From Saccharopolyspora oryzae (GTDB lineage Bacteria > Actinomycetota > Actinomycetes > Mycobacteriales > Pseudonocardiaceae): 64,000 nt of DNA. The DNA is taken from the NCBI RefSeq assembly GCF_027853915.1, contig NZ_JAQGLA010000003.1, positions 202,059 to 266,058 on the forward strand, in the 5' to 3' direction. Positions 34,386 to 44,185 of this stretch are shown here, one piece after another (the first letter of the stretch is position 1; every line of letters starts with the position of its first letter). The translations under genes and the position numbers were made by a program. The notes beneath the pieces were generated by a model. The model was not told where the DNA came from and made no database searches. It saw only the letters and a list, made by a program, of their open reading frames with translations.

Positions 34386-35117
34386 GTGAGCTTCACCTTG
34401 CTTCCCGCAGTTGACGTTGCCGACGGGCAGGCAGTCCGCCTCGTGCAGGGCGCCGCCGGTTCCGAGACCTCCTACGGTGACCCGTTGGAGGCCGCGCTGA
34501 CGTGGCAGCGCGCGGGGGCGGAGTGGATCCATCTGGTCGACCTGGACGCCGCGTTCGGCCGCGGCTCGAACCGCGAGCTGCTGGCCCGGGTGACCGGCGA
34601 GCTCGACGTGCAGGTGGAGCTGTCCGGCGGCATCCGCGACGACGCCTCGCTGGAAGCCGCGCTGGCCACCGGCTGCGCGCGGGTCAACCTCGGCACCGCC
34701 GCGCTGGAGAACCCGGAGTGGGCGGACCGCGTGGTCGCCGAGTACGGCGAGCAGGTCGCGGTCGGCCTGGACGTGCGGATCACCGAGCAGGGCCACCGGC
34801 TGGCCGCCCGCGGCTGGACCAAGGACGGCGGCGACCTCTGGGAGGTGCTGGCGCGCCTGGACGCGGCCGGCTGCCGCCGCTACGTGGTCACCGACGTGAG
34901 CAAGGACGGCACCCTGCAGGGGCCGAACACCGAGCTGCTGCGCGAGGTCTGCTCCCGCACCGACGCCCCGGTGATCGCCTCCGGCGGTGTGTCCAGTGTG
35001 GACGACCTGGTGGAGCTGTCGAAGCTCGCTCCGGTCGGCCTCGAGGGCTCGATCGTCGGAAAGGCGCTCTACGCCCAGAACTTCACCCTCGAAGAGGCGC
35101 TGGCCGCCGTCCGCTGA
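34386..35117 (+). CDS. hisA: Phosphoribosyl isomerase (HisA, probably bifunctional PriA)
   Basis: A 243-residue TIM barrel. [18 protein letters not shown] carries the first catalytic Asp and [14 protein letters not shown] the second. In actinobacteria this enzyme (PriA) isomerises both ProFAR for histidine and PRA for tryptophan. No trpF is present in the trp cluster of this window, which fits the dual role. GTG lies seven bases after TAGGGT, so it has its own leaderless promoter. Its 3' end overlaps the convergent AraC gene by 35 bases. Confidence 0.94.
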   Translation: MSFTLLPAVDVADGQAVRLVQGAAGSETSYGDPLEAALTWQRAGAEWIHLVDLDAAFGRGSNRELLARVTGELDVQVELSGGIRDDASLEAALATGCARVNLGTAALENPEWADRVVAEYGEQVAVGLDVRITEQGHRLAARGWTKDGGDLWEVLARLDAAGCRRYVVTDVSKDGTLQGPNTELLREVCSRTDAPVIASGGVSSVDDLVELSKLAPVGLEGSIVGKALYAQNFTLEEALAAVR

Positions 35118-35907
35118 CCGCGCGGCGGGCGTACCGGCCCGGCGTGATGCCCAGGATCCGCTTGAAGTGGCGGGTGAGGTGGGACTGGTCGTAGAACCCC
35201 GCCTCGGTCGCCACTTCGCCGGGCGGCCGTCCTTCGAGGAGCATCCGGCGGGCGAGGTCGACCCGCCGCGACGTCACGTACTGGTGCGGCGCGATGCCGA
35301 ACGCCGTGCTGAAGGCCCGCACGAGGTGCGCGGGATGGGCGTGGAGCAGCTGCGCCGTCTCGGCCAGCGTGGTTCCTTCCAGCAGCCGTGAATCGAGCAC
35401 GTCGCGCAGGTCTCCGGCGATCCCGCGGTCGGACGCGGTGACGACTGCGAGCTTCGGCCGCAGGTGCTGGCGCAGGCGCTGGCTGATGAGGGCGAGCCGG
35501 CTCTCCGCCTCGAACTCGTCCCCCGGGTTGGCCAGCGCGGCGTGCAGCTGCCCGATGCTCTTGCGCAGCAGGGGATCGGTGAAGTCCGGGTCGTCGACGG
35601 CCGCGCCGATGAAGCTCTCGTCCAGCTGCGTCGTGTCGAGGTAGAGCACGCGCTTGCGGAAGCCGTTCGGGGTGGCGGGCGAGCCGTTGTGCGGCACCTG
35701 CGGCGGCAGCAGGCTGACGGTGCCGTCCGGGGTGCCGCGCTCGTGGCGGTCCAGGTCGTAGCGGACCGCGCCGTCGTCGACGATCAGCAGCGTCCACGCG
35801 TCGTGGACGTGCATCGGGTACGAGTGCTCGGTGAGGTGGGCGTGCAAGACCTCCGTGACGCCCGGAACCGAAGGGCGCCAAGCAGAGATCTCCTGCTGGT
35901 GCGCCAT
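35083..35907 (-). CDS. AraC-family regulator
   Basis: A 274-residue regulator: N-terminal cupin-like AraC ligand domain ([20 protein letters not shown], then [11 protein letters not shown]) and a C-terminal pair of helix-turn-helices ([20 protein letters not shown] and [21 protein letters not shown]) ending [10 protein letters not shown]. It is divergent from the DUF2000 gene, the usual partner of this AraC subgroup, and likely controls it. The ATG was chosen where the domain begins; the open frame upstream is antisense to the partner. Inserted between hisA and hisF. Confidence 0.9.
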   Translation of the reverse strand: MAHQQEISAWRPSVPGVTEVLHAHLTEHSYPMHVHDAWTLLIVDDGAVRYDLDRHERGTPDGTVSLLPPQVPHNGSPATPNGFRKRVLYLDTTQLDESFIGAAVDDPDFTDPLLRKSIGQLHAALANPGDEFEAESRLALISQRLRQHLRPKLAVVTASDRGIAGDLRDVLDSRLLEGTTLAETAQLLHAHPAHLVRAFSTAFGIAPHQYVTSRRVDLARRMLLEGRPPGEVATEAGFYDQSHLTRHFKRILGITPGRYARRAVSGRRPAPLRG

Positions 35908-35956
35908 GCAAAGAACGTACAAGACGGCGGCGGGGCGCACGGAGCAGTCTCGGGGC

Positions 35957-36388
35957 ATGGAAACATCGCCTGCCCCGATCCGCTTCGACGACAAGATCGC
36001 CGTCCTGCTGCGCGAAGACCTCGAACCGTGGCAGCGGCTGAACGTGACGGCCTTCCTGGTCAGCGGGCTCGGCACGGCGGAACCCGAGGTGATCGGCGAG
36101 CCGTACGCGGACGCCGACGACGTCGAGTACCTGCCGATGTTCCGCCAGCCCGTGCTGGTCTTCGAAGGCACGAAGGAGCTGCTGACCACCGCCCACGCCC
36201 GGGCGCTGTCCCGCTCCATGCGCATCGCGGTGTTCACCGCTGACCTGTTCAGCACGGGCAACGACCGGGACAACCGCGCCGCCGTGCGCGCGGTGGGCAC
36301 CGACGCGCTCGACCTGGTCGGGATCGCCGTCTACGGGCCGCGCAACGGGGTGGACAAGGTCCTCAAGGGAGCGCGGATGCACCCCTGA
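35957..36388 (+). CDS. DUF2000 family protein
   Basis: A 143-residue protein with the DUF2000 pattern: [27 protein letters not shown], and [19 protein letters not shown]. The fold is related to peptidyl-tRNA hydrolase 2; function unknown. It lies divergent from the AraC regulator, 49 bases apart. A weak CAGTCT ends six bases before the ATG. Confidence 0.85.
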   Translation: METSPAPIRFDDKIAVLLREDLEPWQRLNVTAFLVSGLGTAEPEVIGEPYADADDVEYLPMFRQPVLVFEGTKELLTTAHARALSRSMRIAVFTADLFSTGNDRDNRAAVRAVGTDALDLVGIAVYGPRNGVDKVLKGARMHP

Positions 36389-36426
36389 CGACGAGTGCCG
36401 CGCGGCCGTGTCTCTACCCTGGGGGC

Positions 36427-37200
36427 ATGGCCGTTGCGGTGCGTGTGATCCCCTGCTTGGACGTCGATCAGGGGCGGGTCGTCAAAGGTGTCAACTTCAC
36501 CGATCTCCGGGACGCGGGCGACCCCGTCGAGCTCGCCCGGGCTTACGACGCCGAAGGTGCCGACGAGCTGACCTTCCTGGACGTCACGGCTTCCTCCGGT
36601 GACCGCGAGACCACCTTCGACGTGGTCCGCCAGACCGCCGAGCAGGTGTTCATCCCGCTGACCGTCGGTGGCGGCGTGCGCAGCACCGAGGACATCAACC
36701 GCCTGCTGCGCGCCGGCGCGGACAAGGTCAGCCTGAACACCGCGGCGATCGCCCGTCCCGAACTGCTCAGCGAGGCCTCGCAGCGCTTCGGCGCCCAGTG
36801 CGTGGTGCTGTCGGTGGACGCGCGGCGGGTGCCCGAGGGCGGGCAGCCGACGGCGTCGGGCTACGAGGTCACGACGCACGGCGGTCGGCGCGGCACCGGG
36901 ATCTGCGCGGTCGAGTGGGCGGCGAAGGGCCAGCAGCTGGGCGTCGGCGAGATCCTGCTGAACTCGATGGACGCCGACGGCACCAAGGCCGGGTTCGACC
37001 TGGAGATGATCCGCGCGGTGCGGGCGGTCGTGGACGTTCCGCTGATCGCCAGCGGCGGCGCGGGAGCGGTCGAGCACTTCGCGCCCGCGGTGCACGCGGG
37101 AGCGGACGCGGTGCTGGCCGCCAGCGTGTTCCACTTCGGACAGCTGCGGATCGGCGAGGTCAAGGACGCCATGCGGGCGGAAGGGATCACTGTTCGATGA
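36427..37200 (+). CDS. hisF: Imidazole glycerol phosphate synthase, cyclase subunit
   Basis: A 257-residue TIM barrel that forms IGP and AICAR from PRFAR and ammonia supplied by His[21 protein letters not shown] contains the first catalytic Asp and [13 protein letters not shown] the second; [13 protein letters not shown] is the phosphate site. TACCCT ends six bases before the ATG, pointing to a separate leaderless promoter after the AraC/DUF2000 insertion. Overlaps hisI (ATGA). Confidence 0.97.
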   Translation: MAVAVRVIPCLDVDQGRVVKGVNFTDLRDAGDPVELARAYDAEGADELTFLDVTASSGDRETTFDVVRQTAEQVFIPLTVGGGVRSTEDINRLLRAGADKVSLNTAAIARPELLSEASQRFGAQCVVLSVDARRVPEGGQPTASGYEVTTHGGRRGTGICAVEWAAKGQQLGVGEILLNSMDADGTKAGFDLEMIRAVRAVVDVPLIASGGAGAVEHFAPAVHAGADAVLAASVFHFGQLRIGEVKDAMRAEGITVR

Positions 37201-37547
37201 GCGGTCTGGACGCGGCGATCGCGACTCGCCTCAAGCGCAACGCCGAAGGACTGGTCCCGGCGATCGCGCAGCAGCGCGGCACCGGCGAGGTGCTGATGAT
37301 GGCGTGGATGGACGACGAGGCGCTGCACCGCACCCTCACCACCCGCCGAGCCACCTACTACTCCCGGAGCCGCCGGCAGTACTGGGTCAAGGGCGAGACC
37401 TCCGGCCACACCCAGCAGGTCCACGAAGTCCGCCTGGACTGCGACGGGGACACGATCCTCCTGGTCGTCGACCAGGAGGGAGCGGCCTGCCACACCGGAG
37501 ACCGGACCTGCTTCGACGCGGACACCCTCCTCACCCCAGAACCCTGA
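37197..37547 (+). CDS. hisI: Phosphoribosyl-AMP cyclohydrolase
   Basis: A 116-residue single-domain enzyme (no HisE fusion) that opens the adenine ring of [19 protein letters not shown] and [17 protein letters not shown] are its signatures; [22 protein letters not shown] holds metal-binding Asp and Cys residues. Coupled to hisF. It is the last his gene in the window; a type B palindrome follows 63 bases after its stop. hisE and hisG are not in the window. Confidence 0.97.
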   Translation: MSGLDAAIATRLKRNAEGLVPAIAQQRGTGEVLMMAWMDDEALHRTLTTRRATYYSRSRRQYWVKGETSGHTQQVHEVRLDCDGDTILLVVDQEGAACHTGDRTCFDADTLLTPEP

Positions 37548-37609
37548 CCGGCACCCTCACCCGTACCTGCGTCAAGCCGTCCCTCCCACGTCCTGGCTCC
37601 GAGCTGGAC

Positions 37610-37653
37610 GCAAATTCAATGGAAATTGGACATCCAATTTCCATTGAATTTGC
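37610..37653 (+). repeat. Type B repeat, variant with compensated changes
   Basis: The left arm GCAAATTCAATGGAAATTG differs from the copies at 2301 and 47611 at three positions. Each change is matched by its complement in the right arm, and the element is again 44 bp. The stem extends to 21 bp with a two-base loop. Confidence 0.88.
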
Positions 37654-37765
37654 GGAACTCCTCCACAACCAGGGCCACCTGTCCACATGCGTCGGCGTGT
37701 CGGCACGCCGGTGTGTCCGCAGTTCGGTCCCCCGACACGCCGGGTCCCGACACGCCGTGGGTCCG

Positions 37766-37824
37766 CAGTTTCAATTGAAACTGTGATCCGCCGTGGGTGG
37801 GATCTGCAGTTTCAATTGAAACTG
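37766..37824 (-). repeat. Type A repeat, second copy in inverted orientation
   Basis: CAGTTTCAATTGAAACTG occurs at 37766-37783 and 37807-37824, again 41 bp apart. Read on the minus strand, the 23-base spacer ends CACGGCGGATCA, as at 2236-2258. The order relative to type B is also mirrored, so the composite as a whole is inverted. Confidence 0.87.
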
Positions 37825-37877
37825 TGGTTCTGAGTGGACGGTGGGGACGGATCGTGGTAACGGCGGTGGGGTCCGGG

Positions 37878-38501
37878 TCAGTGGTCGGTGGGGCCGAGGT
37901 CTCCGGTGAGGTAGCGCTGGAGGTTGGGGCCGATCGCGGCGACGACCGTGTCGTGGTCGGCCGAGGCCAGGGGTTCCAGGTGGACCACGTAGCGGGCCAT
38001 GCCCAGGCCGACGATCTGGGATCCGGCCAGCGAGGCGCGCAGCTCCGGGCGATCCACCCCGAGCACCTTGACCAGTTGGTTGAACATGACGTTCTGGATG
38101 AAGTCGCGCAGCATCGACACCGCGCTCTCGTTGGAGGCGATGCTGCGCACCAGGGCCGCGAACTGGCCGCCCTCGGCGTTGTCCCACACCGCCAGGAACA
38201 TGCGCAGCAGCCGTTCGGCGAGCCCCTCGCGGTCCCCGGCCAGCAGATCCGGCACCACGTCGTCCGGGTTGATCGGGATCTGCACCGCCGCGGAGAACAG
38301 CCCGGCCTTGCTGCCGAACCAGTGGTTGACCATCGCCGGGTCGACCCCGGCGTGCGCCGCGATGGCGCGCACCGTGGCCGCGTCGTAGCCCTGCTCGGTG
38401 AACACCTCGCGCGCAGCCGCCAGCAGCGCGGCTCTGGTGTCCTCGCCGCTGGGGCGCCGCCCGCGCCGCTTCGGCTCGGTGCCGTTCGTTGCACTGCTCA
38501 C
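37878..38501 (-). CDS. TetR-family regulator
   Basis: A 207-residue regulator with DNA-binding helices [20 protein letters not shown] and [22 protein letters not shown] TetR_C-type domain follows, with [17 protein letters not shown]. The start is the GTG after AGGATGAGCGG, 39 codons into the open frame. It faces trpE across 89 bases and could bind the trpE promoter, but adjacency is the only evidence. Confidence 0.9.
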   Translation of the reverse strand: MSSATNGTEPKRRGRRPSGEDTRAALLAAAREVFTEQGYDAATVRAIAAHAGVDPAMVNHWFGSKAGLFSAAVQIPINPDDVVPDLLAGDREGLAERLLRMFLAVWDNAEGGQFAALVRSIASNESAVSMLRDFIQNVMFNQLVKVLGVDRPELRASLAGSQIVGLGMARYVVHLEPLASADHDTVVAAIGPNLQRYLTGDLGPTDH

Positions 38502-38590
38502 CCGCTCATCCTGGCCGCCTCGGCGGTCCCGGGGCAAAGCGGCCCGGAGGGCGCGCGCGGGAGGAAACCGGTGCGCGGCACAATGACGAC

Positions 38591-40168
38591 ATGGTCGGCG
38601 ACGGTGATATCGGCTCAATCAGTCCTGGACGCGAGGAGTTCCGCGCTCTCGCGGCGGACCGCCGGGTCATCCCGGTGGTGCGACGGCTGCTCGCAGACGA
38701 CGAGACCCCGCTCGGGGTGTACCGCAAGCTCGCCGGGGACCGCCCCGGGACGTTCCTGTTCGAATCCGCGGAGAACGGGCGTTCCTGGTCGCGGTGGTCC
38801 TTCGTCGGCGCCCGCAGCGCCGCCGCGCTGACCGTCCGCGACGGGGAAGCCCACTGGACCGGCACCCCGCCCGTCGGCCTGCCCGACGGCGGCGACCCGC
38901 TGCAGGCGCTGCGCGAGACCGTCCGGCTGCTGCAGACCGATCCGCTGCCGGGCCTGCCGCCGCTGACCGGCGGCATGGTCGGTTACCTCGGCTACGACTC
39001 GGTGCGCCGCCTGGAGCGGCTGCCCGACCTCACCGAGGACGACCTGCAGATCCCCGAGCTGGTCATGCTGCTGGCCACCGACCTGGCCGCGCTGGACCAC
39101 CACGAGGGCACCATCACCCTGATCGCCAACGCGGTGAACTGGGACGACAGCCCGGAGCGGGTGGACGCGGCCTACGACGACGCGGTGCGCAGGCTCGACG
39201 AGATGACCGAGCAGCTGTGCACGCCGTCGGAGCCGACGGTGGCCGCCTTCTCCCGGCCGGACCCGCAGTTCGTCCGCCGCCGCCAGCCCGAGGAGCACTA
39301 CGAGGCGGTGGAGAAGGCCAAGGAGGCGATCCGGGCCGGTGAGGCGTTCCAGGTCGTGGTCTCCCAGCGCTTCGAGATGGACACCTCCGCCGATGCGCTG
39401 GACATCTACCGGGTCCTGCGCACCACCAACCCCAGCCCGTACATGTACCTGCTGCGGTTGGAGGCGCCGGACGGCGGCACCCCGTTCGACATCGTCGGCT
39501 CCAGCCCGGAGTCGCTGGTGACGGTGCGCGACGGGCAGGCCACCACGCACCCGATCGCCGGGACCCGCTGGCGCGGCGCGGACGAGGACGAGGACTCGCT
39601 GCTGGAGAAGGAGCTGCTCAACGACGACAAGGAGCGCGCCGAGCACCTGATGCTCGTCGACCTCGGCCGCAACGACCTGGGCCGGGTCTGCAAGCCGGGT
39701 TCGGTGCACGTCGTCGACTTCTTCCGCATCGAGCGCTACAGCCACGTCATGCACATCGTGTCGACGGTGACCGGGCAGCTCGCCGACGGCAAGACGGCCT
39801 TCGACGCGGTCGCGGCCTGCTTCCCGGCGGGCACCCTGTCCGGTGCGCCCAAGCCGCGCGCGCTGGAGCTGATCGAGGAGCTGGAGCCGACGCGGCGCGC
39901 CCAGTACGGCGGCGTCGTCGGGTACCTGGACTTCGCCGGGGACGCCGACACCGCGATCGCGATCCGCACCGCGCTGGTCCGCGACGGCCGGGCCTACGTG
40001 CAGGCCGGTGGCGGGATCGTGGCCGATTCGGACCCGGTCGCGGAGGACCAGGAGTGCCTGAACAAGGCGCGCGCGGTGCTGAACGCGATCGCGACGGCGG
40101 AGACGCTGTCCCGCCCGCGCGGCGAGCAGGTGACGGAGGAGCGGGTTGACCACCGAGCCGGGATCTGA
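38591..40168 (+). CDS. trpE: Anthranilate synthase component I
   Basis: A 525-residue chorismate-using enzyme. The N-terminal domain contains [19 protein letters not shown], the LLES-like element that binds tryptophan for feedback inhibition. The catalytic domain has [32 protein letters not shown], and [21 protein letters not shown]. It makes anthranilate with a TrpG subunit not found in this window. CACAAT ends six bases before the ATG, so the message is probably leaderless. No Trp-rich leader peptide is seen ahead of it. Overlaps the next gene by 23 bases. Confidence 0.96.
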   Translation: MVGDGDIGSISPGREEFRALAADRRVIPVVRRLLADDETPLGVYRKLAGDRPGTFLFESAENGRSWSRWSFVGARSAAALTVRDGEAHWTGTPPVGLPDGGDPLQALRETVRLLQTDPLPGLPPLTGGMVGYLGYDSVRRLERLPDLTEDDLQIPELVMLLATDLAALDHHEGTITLIANAVNWDDSPERVDAAYDDAVRRLDEMTEQLCTPSEPTVAAFSRPDPQFVRRRQPEEHYEAVEKAKEAIRAGEAFQVVVSQRFEMDTSADALDIYRVLRTTNPSPYMYLLRLEAPDGGTPFDIVGSSPESLVTVRDGQATTHPIAGTRWRGADEDEDSLLEKELLNDDKERAEHLMLVDLGRNDLGRVCKPGSVHVVDFFRIERYSHVMHIVSTVTGQLADGKTAFDAVAACFPAGTLSGAPKPRALELIEELEPTRRAQYGGVVGYLDFAGDADTAIAIRTALVRDGRAYVQAGGGIVADSDPVAEDQECLNKARAVLNAIATAETLSRPRGEQVTEERVDHRAGI

Positions 40169-40751
40169 GCCGGAGCCGCGCTCCAAGGGGCTCCTGTGGG
40201 CGGTCGTGCTGCTCCTGCTGGCCGCAGGAGGGCTGCTCTGGGGCTCCAGCGCGGTCTTGTGGGCCGGGCAGAAGTACCGCACGTCGTTCGGCGCCGAGAT
40301 CACGGCCGGGGTCACCGGCGGCGACGTGCGACCGGAACTGGTGCCGATGGCGCTGGCGGCGCTGACCGCCGTCGCGGCCCTGCTGGCCACCGGTGGGTGG
40401 CTGCGGCGCATCGTCGGCGTGCTCATCGCGGCCGCGGGCGGAGTGCTGATCTGGCGGGCGTTCCAGGTGTACAGCTTCACCGTGTTCGGCGCGCCGGACG
40501 GCGTACCGCCGGGGAGCACGCCGGTCGGCCCGCTGGACCCGCAGCCGCTCGGGCCGCTGATGCTGATCGCCGGGGCGGTGTTGCTGCTGGTGGCCGGGGT
40601 GCTGGTGGTGCTGCGCGCAGGGAGAATGCCCGCTATGGGGGCGAAGTACTCGGCGCCGGGTGCGGAGAAGAAGAAATCCCACGATCCGGACCGGCAGATG
40701 TGGCAGGACCTCGATGCCGGTCGGGATCCAACGGACGATCAGGATCGCTGA
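40146..40751 (+). CDS. Trp biosynthesis-associated membrane protein
   Basis: A 201-residue protein with four hydrophobic helices (about 14-36, 60-80, 85-105, 136-158) and a charged C-terminal tail ([20 protein letters not shown]). This layout between trpE and trpC is diagnostic of TIGR02234. Its role is unknown. TTG start lies inside trpE (23-base overlap), so it depends on trpE translation. The TTG is the first possible start with a GGAGG-like element upstream (ACGGAGGAGCGGG). Confidence 0.85.
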   Translation: MTTEPGSEPEPRSKGLLWAVVLLLLAAGGLLWGSSAVLWAGQKYRTSFGAEITAGVTGGDVRPELVPMALAALTAVAALLATGGWLRRIVGVLIAAAGGVLIWRAFQVYSFTVFGAPDGVPPGSTPVGPLDPQPLGPLMLIAGAVLLLVAGVLVVLRAGRMPAMGAKYSAPGAEKKKSHDPDRQMWQDLDAGRDPTDDQDR

Positions 40752-40825
40752 ATTAATTTCGGATTTCCTCGTCGGGCCGGAAAACCCAGTTCGGCACGGT
40801 TCCGAACGGTCGAACATCTTGCGCG

Positions 40826-40844
40826 CAAGGGCCGAAGGTCCTTG
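40826..40844 (+). promoter_or_regulatory. Small hairpin upstream of trpC
   Basis: CAAGGGCC pairs with GGTCCTTG around GAA, flanked by GCGC on both sides. It lies in the 157 bases between the membrane-protein stop and the small ORF. It could be a weak terminator or part of an attenuator; there is no T run. Confidence 0.4.
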
Positions 40845-40908
40845 CTGCGCTGGGACGTTCCGGACACCCCTTGGTGGGCCGGGGTCCGGGCGAGGTTTAG
40901 CATCGGGC

Positions 40909-41034
40909 ATGCGACGGCACGGCGGGAAGGGGAGTGTCGTGATCGAGCGCAATGAGTTCATCTGCGCATGCAACTCGCGGATCAGGGACTTGCGGGTGGC
41001 TGTTCGGGGCAGGGCCGGCGAGGTGTTCGCGTGA
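40909..41034 (+). CDS. Very small ORF coupled to trpC
   Basis: Encodes 41 residues from ATG 40909, or 31 from GTG 40939. TAGCAT, a possible -10, ends five bases before the ATG, while GGAAGGGGAG stands before the GTG. The product (core [20 protein letters not shown]) has two Cys in CAC and many Arg and no Trp. Its stop overlaps the trpC start (GTGA), so its translation should govern entry to trpC. It may be a leader peptide with a role other than Trp-codon attenuation, or a small protein. I do not recognise it. Confidence 0.5.
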   Translation: MRRHGGKGSVVIERNEFICACNSRIRDLRVAVRGRAGEVFA

Positions 41035-41843
41035 CCGTTCTGGAATCCATCATCGAAGGCGTTCGCGAAGATCTGGCAGTTCGCGAATCCGCGATTCCGT
41101 TCGACGAGATCAAGCAGCTGTCCGCGGCGGCTCCACCGCCGCACGACGTGCTCGCGGCGCTGCGGGCGCCCGGCGTGGGCGTCATCGCGGAGGTCAAGCG
41201 CCGCAGCCCGTCCAAGGGCGAGCTGGCCGAGATCGGCGAGCCGGCCGAGCTGGCCGCCGACTACGCCGACGCCGGGGCGCGGGTGATCAGCGTCCTCACC
41301 GAGGAGCGCCGCTTCGGCGGTTCGCTCGCCGACTTCGACGCGGTGCGGGCGAAGGTGGTCAACACCCCGCTGCTGCGCAAGGACTTCATCGTCAGCCCGT
41401 ACCAGGTGCACGAGGCCCGCGCGCACGGCGCGGACATGGTGCTGCTGATCGTCTCGGCGCTCGAGCAGAACGCGCTGGAAGCGCTGCTCGACCGGGTGGA
41501 ATCGCTGGGCATGACCGCGCTCGTCGAGGTGCACACCGCCGAGGAGGCCGACCGTGCCCTGGAAGCGGGTGCGAAAGTCATTGGCATCAACGCCCGCAAC
41601 CTGCATACGCTCGAGGTGGACCGCGACGTGTTCGGCCGGATCGCGCCGGGCCTGCCGCAGAACATCCTCAAGATCGCCGAATCCGGCGTGCGCGGGCCCA
41701 GCGACCTGATGGCCTACGCGGGCTCGGGTGCGGATGCGGTACTGGTCGGCGAGGGCCTGGTGACCAGCGACAATCCCAAGACGGCCGTCACCCAGCTGGT
41801 GACCGCCGGGTCGCACCCGGCATGCCCGCGGCCGAGCCGCTGA
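41031..41843 (+). CDS. trpC: Indole-3-glycerol phosphate synthase
   Basis: A 270-residue TIM barrel that closes the indole ring from Cd[17 protein letters not shown] is the signature holding the catalytic Lys and Glu, with [16 protein letters not shown] and [13 protein letters not shown] further on. No fused TrpF domain. GTG is shared with the stop of the small ORF. trpB follows after 39 bases. Confidence 0.96.
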   Translation: MTVLESIIEGVREDLAVRESAIPFDEIKQLSAAAPPPHDVLAALRAPGVGVIAEVKRRSPSKGELAEIGEPAELAADYADAGARVISVLTEERRFGGSLADFDAVRAKVVNTPLLRKDFIVSPYQVHEARAHGADMVLLIVSALEQNALEALLDRVESLGMTALVEVHTAEEADRALEAGAKVIGINARNLHTLEVDRDVFGRIAPGLPQNILKIAESGVRGPSDLMAYAGSGADAVLVGEGLVTSDNPKTAVTQLVTAGSHPACPRPSR

Positions 41844-41882
41844 CGGGCAGCGCGGGGTCGGCGAAGCACAGGAGGTAAGGCA

Positions 41883-43151
41883 ATGACCGTGGGGGCGGAC
41901 ACCGCGCGCGCACACCGCCAGGGCAAGCCCGTTCCGGACGGGCACGACCCGGACGAGCGCGGGCACTTCGGGGACTACGGCGGCCGGTTCATGCCGGAAG
42001 CGCTGATCGCGGCGCAGGACGAGCTCGCCGCCGAGTACGCCAAGGCGCAGCGCGACCCGGAGTACCTCGCCGAGCTCGACGACCTGCTGCGCAACTACGC
42101 GGGCCGTCCCTCGCTGCTGACCGAGGCCAAGCGCTTCGCCGAGCACGCGGGCGGCGCGCGGATCCTGCTCAAGCGGGAGGACCTCAACCACACCGGCTCG
42201 CACAAGATCAACAACGTGCTGGGGCAGGCGCTGCTGGTCAAGCGGATGGGCAAGCGCCGGGTCATCGCCGAGACCGGTGCCGGGCAGCACGGCGTGGCCA
42301 CCGCCACCGCCTGCGCGTTGCTCGGCCTCGAGTGCGTGATCTACATGGGCAAGGTCGACACCGAGCGGCAGGCCCTCAACGTGGCGCGGATGCGGCTGTT
42401 GGGCGCGGAGGTCATCCCGGTCAACACCGGCTCGGCGACCCTCAAGGACGCCATCAACGAGGCGCTGCGGGACTGGGTCGCCAACGTCGACCACACGCAC
42501 TACCTGCTGGGTACCGCCGCGGGTGCGCACCCGTTCCCGATGATGGTCCGCAACTTCCACCGGGTCATCGGCGACGAGGCCCGCGAGCAGGTGCTGGAGA
42601 TGACCGGTCGGCTGCCCGACGCGGTGGTGGCCTGCGTCGGCGGCGGCTCCAACGCGATCGGCATCTTCCACGGTTTCATCGACGACGTCGACGTGCGGCT
42701 GGTCGGCTTCGAGCCGGCCGGGCACGGCATCGAGTCCGGTGAGCACGGCGCGACCCTCGGCGAGGGCACGCCCGGCACGCTGCACGGCGCCCGCTCCTAC
42801 CTGCTGCAGGACGACGACGGGCAGATCGTCGAGGCCTACTCGATCTCGGCCGGGCTGGACTACCCCGGCGTCGGGCCGGAGCACTCGTACCTGAAGGACA
42901 CCGGCCGCGCCGAGTACCGGTCGGTGACCGACGACGAGGCCATGCAGGCGTTCAAGCTGCTGTCGCGCACCGAGGGCATCATCCCGGCCATCGAGTCCGC
43001 GCACGCGCTGGCCGGGGCGCTGGAGCTCGGCAAGGAGCTCGGCCCGGACGCGATCATCGTGGTCAGCCTCTCCGGGCGGGGCGACAAGGACATGGACACC
43101 GCGGCGAAGTACTTCGGTCTCGTCGACGAGGCTCAGGAGGGTGCGCGGTGA
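41883..43151 (+). CDS. trpB: Tryptophan synthase beta chain
   Basis: A 422-residue PLP enzyme that joins indole and serine. The PLP lysine is Lys108 in [11 protein letters not shown], and the phosphate-binding loop is [25 protein letters not shown] and GRGDKDMDT are also typical of TrpB1. An extra 20-odd residues at the N terminus are usual for actinobacteria. ATG follows AGGAGG. It overlaps trpA by 4 bases. Confidence 0.97.
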   Translation: MTVGADTARAHRQGKPVPDGHDPDERGHFGDYGGRFMPEALIAAQDELAAEYAKAQRDPEYLAELDDLLRNYAGRPSLLTEAKRFAEHAGGARILLKREDLNHTGSHKINNVLGQALLVKRMGKRRVIAETGAGQHGVATATACALLGLECVIYMGKVDTERQALNVARMRLLGAEVIPVNTGSATLKDAINEALRDWVANVDHTHYLLGTAAGAHPFPMMVRNFHRVIGDEAREQVLEMTGRLPDAVVACVGGGSNAIGIFHGFIDDVDVRLVGFEPAGHGIESGEHGATLGEGTPGTLHGARSYLLQDDDGQIVEAYSISAGLDYPGVGPEHSYLKDTGRAEYRSVTDDEAMQAFKLLSRTEGIIPAIESAHALAGALELGKELGPDAIIVVSLSGRGDKDMDTAAKYFGLVDEAQEGAR

Positions 43152-43942
43152 GCCTGCGCGAGGTTTTCCAGGGGTGCCGCGAGGAGCAGCGCGCCGCGTT
43201 GATCGGCTACCTGCCCGCCGGGTACCCGACGGTGCCGGAGTCCAAGGACCTGTTCCGGGCGATGCTGACCGGCACCGACGGCTCGACCGGCTGCGACATC
43301 GTCGAGGTCGGCATCCCGTTCTCCGATCCGGTGATGGACGGCCCGACGATCCAGGCGGCCAGCGACAAGGCGCTGCGCGCGGGCTTCCGGCTCCGCGACA
43401 CCTTCGACGTCGTGTCCTCGATCGCCGAGGCCGGTGGCAACGCCGTGGTGATGACCTACTGGAACCCGGTGCACCACTACGGCGTGAACGCCTTCGCCCG
43501 CGACCTCAAGGCCGCCGGCGGGCTCGGCGTGATCACCCCGGACCTGATCCCGGACGAGGGCGAGGACTGGATCGCCGCGACCGACGAGCACGGCCTGGAC
43601 CGGATCTTCCTGGTCGCCCCGTCCTCCACCGAGGAGCGGCTGGCCCTGACCGCGAAGGCGACCAGCGGTTTCGTCTACGCGACGTCGGTGATGGGCGTGA
43701 CCGGTGCCCGCGAGAGCGTCGGCTCGGCGGCATCGGGCCTGGTCCAGCGCACCCGCGCGCACACCGACCTGCCGATCGGCGTCGGCCTCGGCGTCCGCTC
43801 CGGCGAGCAGGCGGCGGAGGTCGCCACCTTCGCGGACGGCGTCATCGTCGGCTCGGCGTTCGTGACCCGGGCCGAGAAGGACGGCGTCGAAGGCGTCCGG
43901 GAGCTGACCGCGGAACTCGCGCGAGGCGTCCGCAGCCGCTGA
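43148..43942 (+). CDS. trpA: Tryptophan synthase alpha chain
   Basis: A 264-residue TIM barrel that releases indole from indole-3-glycerol phosphate. [20 protein letters not shown] holds catalytic Glu and Asp. Indole is channelled to TrpB, and the GTG start inside the trpB stop keeps the two in step. Last trp gene; a repeat array with a T-run terminator follows at once. Confidence 0.96.
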   Translation: MSLREVFQGCREEQRAALIGYLPAGYPTVPESKDLFRAMLTGTDGSTGCDIVEVGIPFSDPVMDGPTIQAASDKALRAGFRLRDTFDVVSSIAEAGGNAVVMTYWNPVHHYGVNAFARDLKAAGGLGVITPDLIPDEGEDWIAATDEHGLDRIFLVAPSSTEERLALTAKATSGFVYATSVMGVTGARESVGSAASGLVQRTRAHTDLPIGVGLGVRSGEQAAEVATFADGVIVGSAFVTRAEKDGVEGVRELTAELARGVRSR

Positions 43943-43950
43943 TCTGAAGC

Positions 43951-44124
43951 GAACGGCCTGTTCACTCCACCTATCGGCGTGAACGGTCCGCTCGCTCGGT
44001 TGAACTTCGGCACGAACGGACCGTTCGTCCCGTCTTGCGGGGCGAGCGGTCCGTTCGCTTTTTGACCGCAACGGCCGAGGCAGATGGTCCGTTCGCACCA
44101 ACGGGTGGGACGGGTGGTCCGTTC
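43951..44124 (+). repeat. Array of six 13-bp palindromes, consensus GAACGGWCCGTTC
   Basis: Copies start at 43951, 43981, 44014, 44044, 44082 and 44112, with spacings 30, 33, 30, 38 and 30. The third is a perfect palindrome; the others carry one to four changes. Neighbouring copies also pair with each other: the first two form a 17-bp hairpin with three weak positions. The array fills the gap between trpA and lgt. Spacers are unrelated and copies are short, so this is not a CRISPR. Confidence 0.75.
44013..44063 (+). terminator. trp operon terminator formed by array copies 3 and 4
   Basis: CGAACGGACCGTTCG at 44013-44027 pairs with CGAGCGGTCCGTTCG at 44043-44057 (14 of 15), followed by CTTTTTG. 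Stem plus T run makes this the best rho-independent terminator for the trp operon. Confidence 0.75.
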
Positions 44125-44185
44125 GCCGCAACGGGGCTCCGGGGTGTGCGCGCCCCGGCTCGGGGCGCCCGATACCGTTGGGGCT

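Larger units (their letters stand above)
37548..37877. other. 330-base gap holding the second palindrome cluster
   Basis: Between hisI and the convergent TetR gene lie, in order, a type B hairpin (37610-37653), a set of GC-rich inverted copies (CGGCGTGTCGG at 37693-37703 against CCGACACGCCG at 37732-37742 and again at 37747-37757), and a type A pair (37766-37824). The GC-rich set looks like a terminator for hisFI. No gene is seen. Confidence 0.75.

Noticed and set aside
40752..40908. T-box or Trp attenuator upstream of trpC
   Set aside because: No T-box sequence, no Trp codon cluster and no terminator with a T run; only a small hairpin.
43951..44124. CRISPR array between trpA and lgt
   Set aside because: The repeats are only 13 bp and degenerate, spacers are irregular and short, and no cas gene is in the window.
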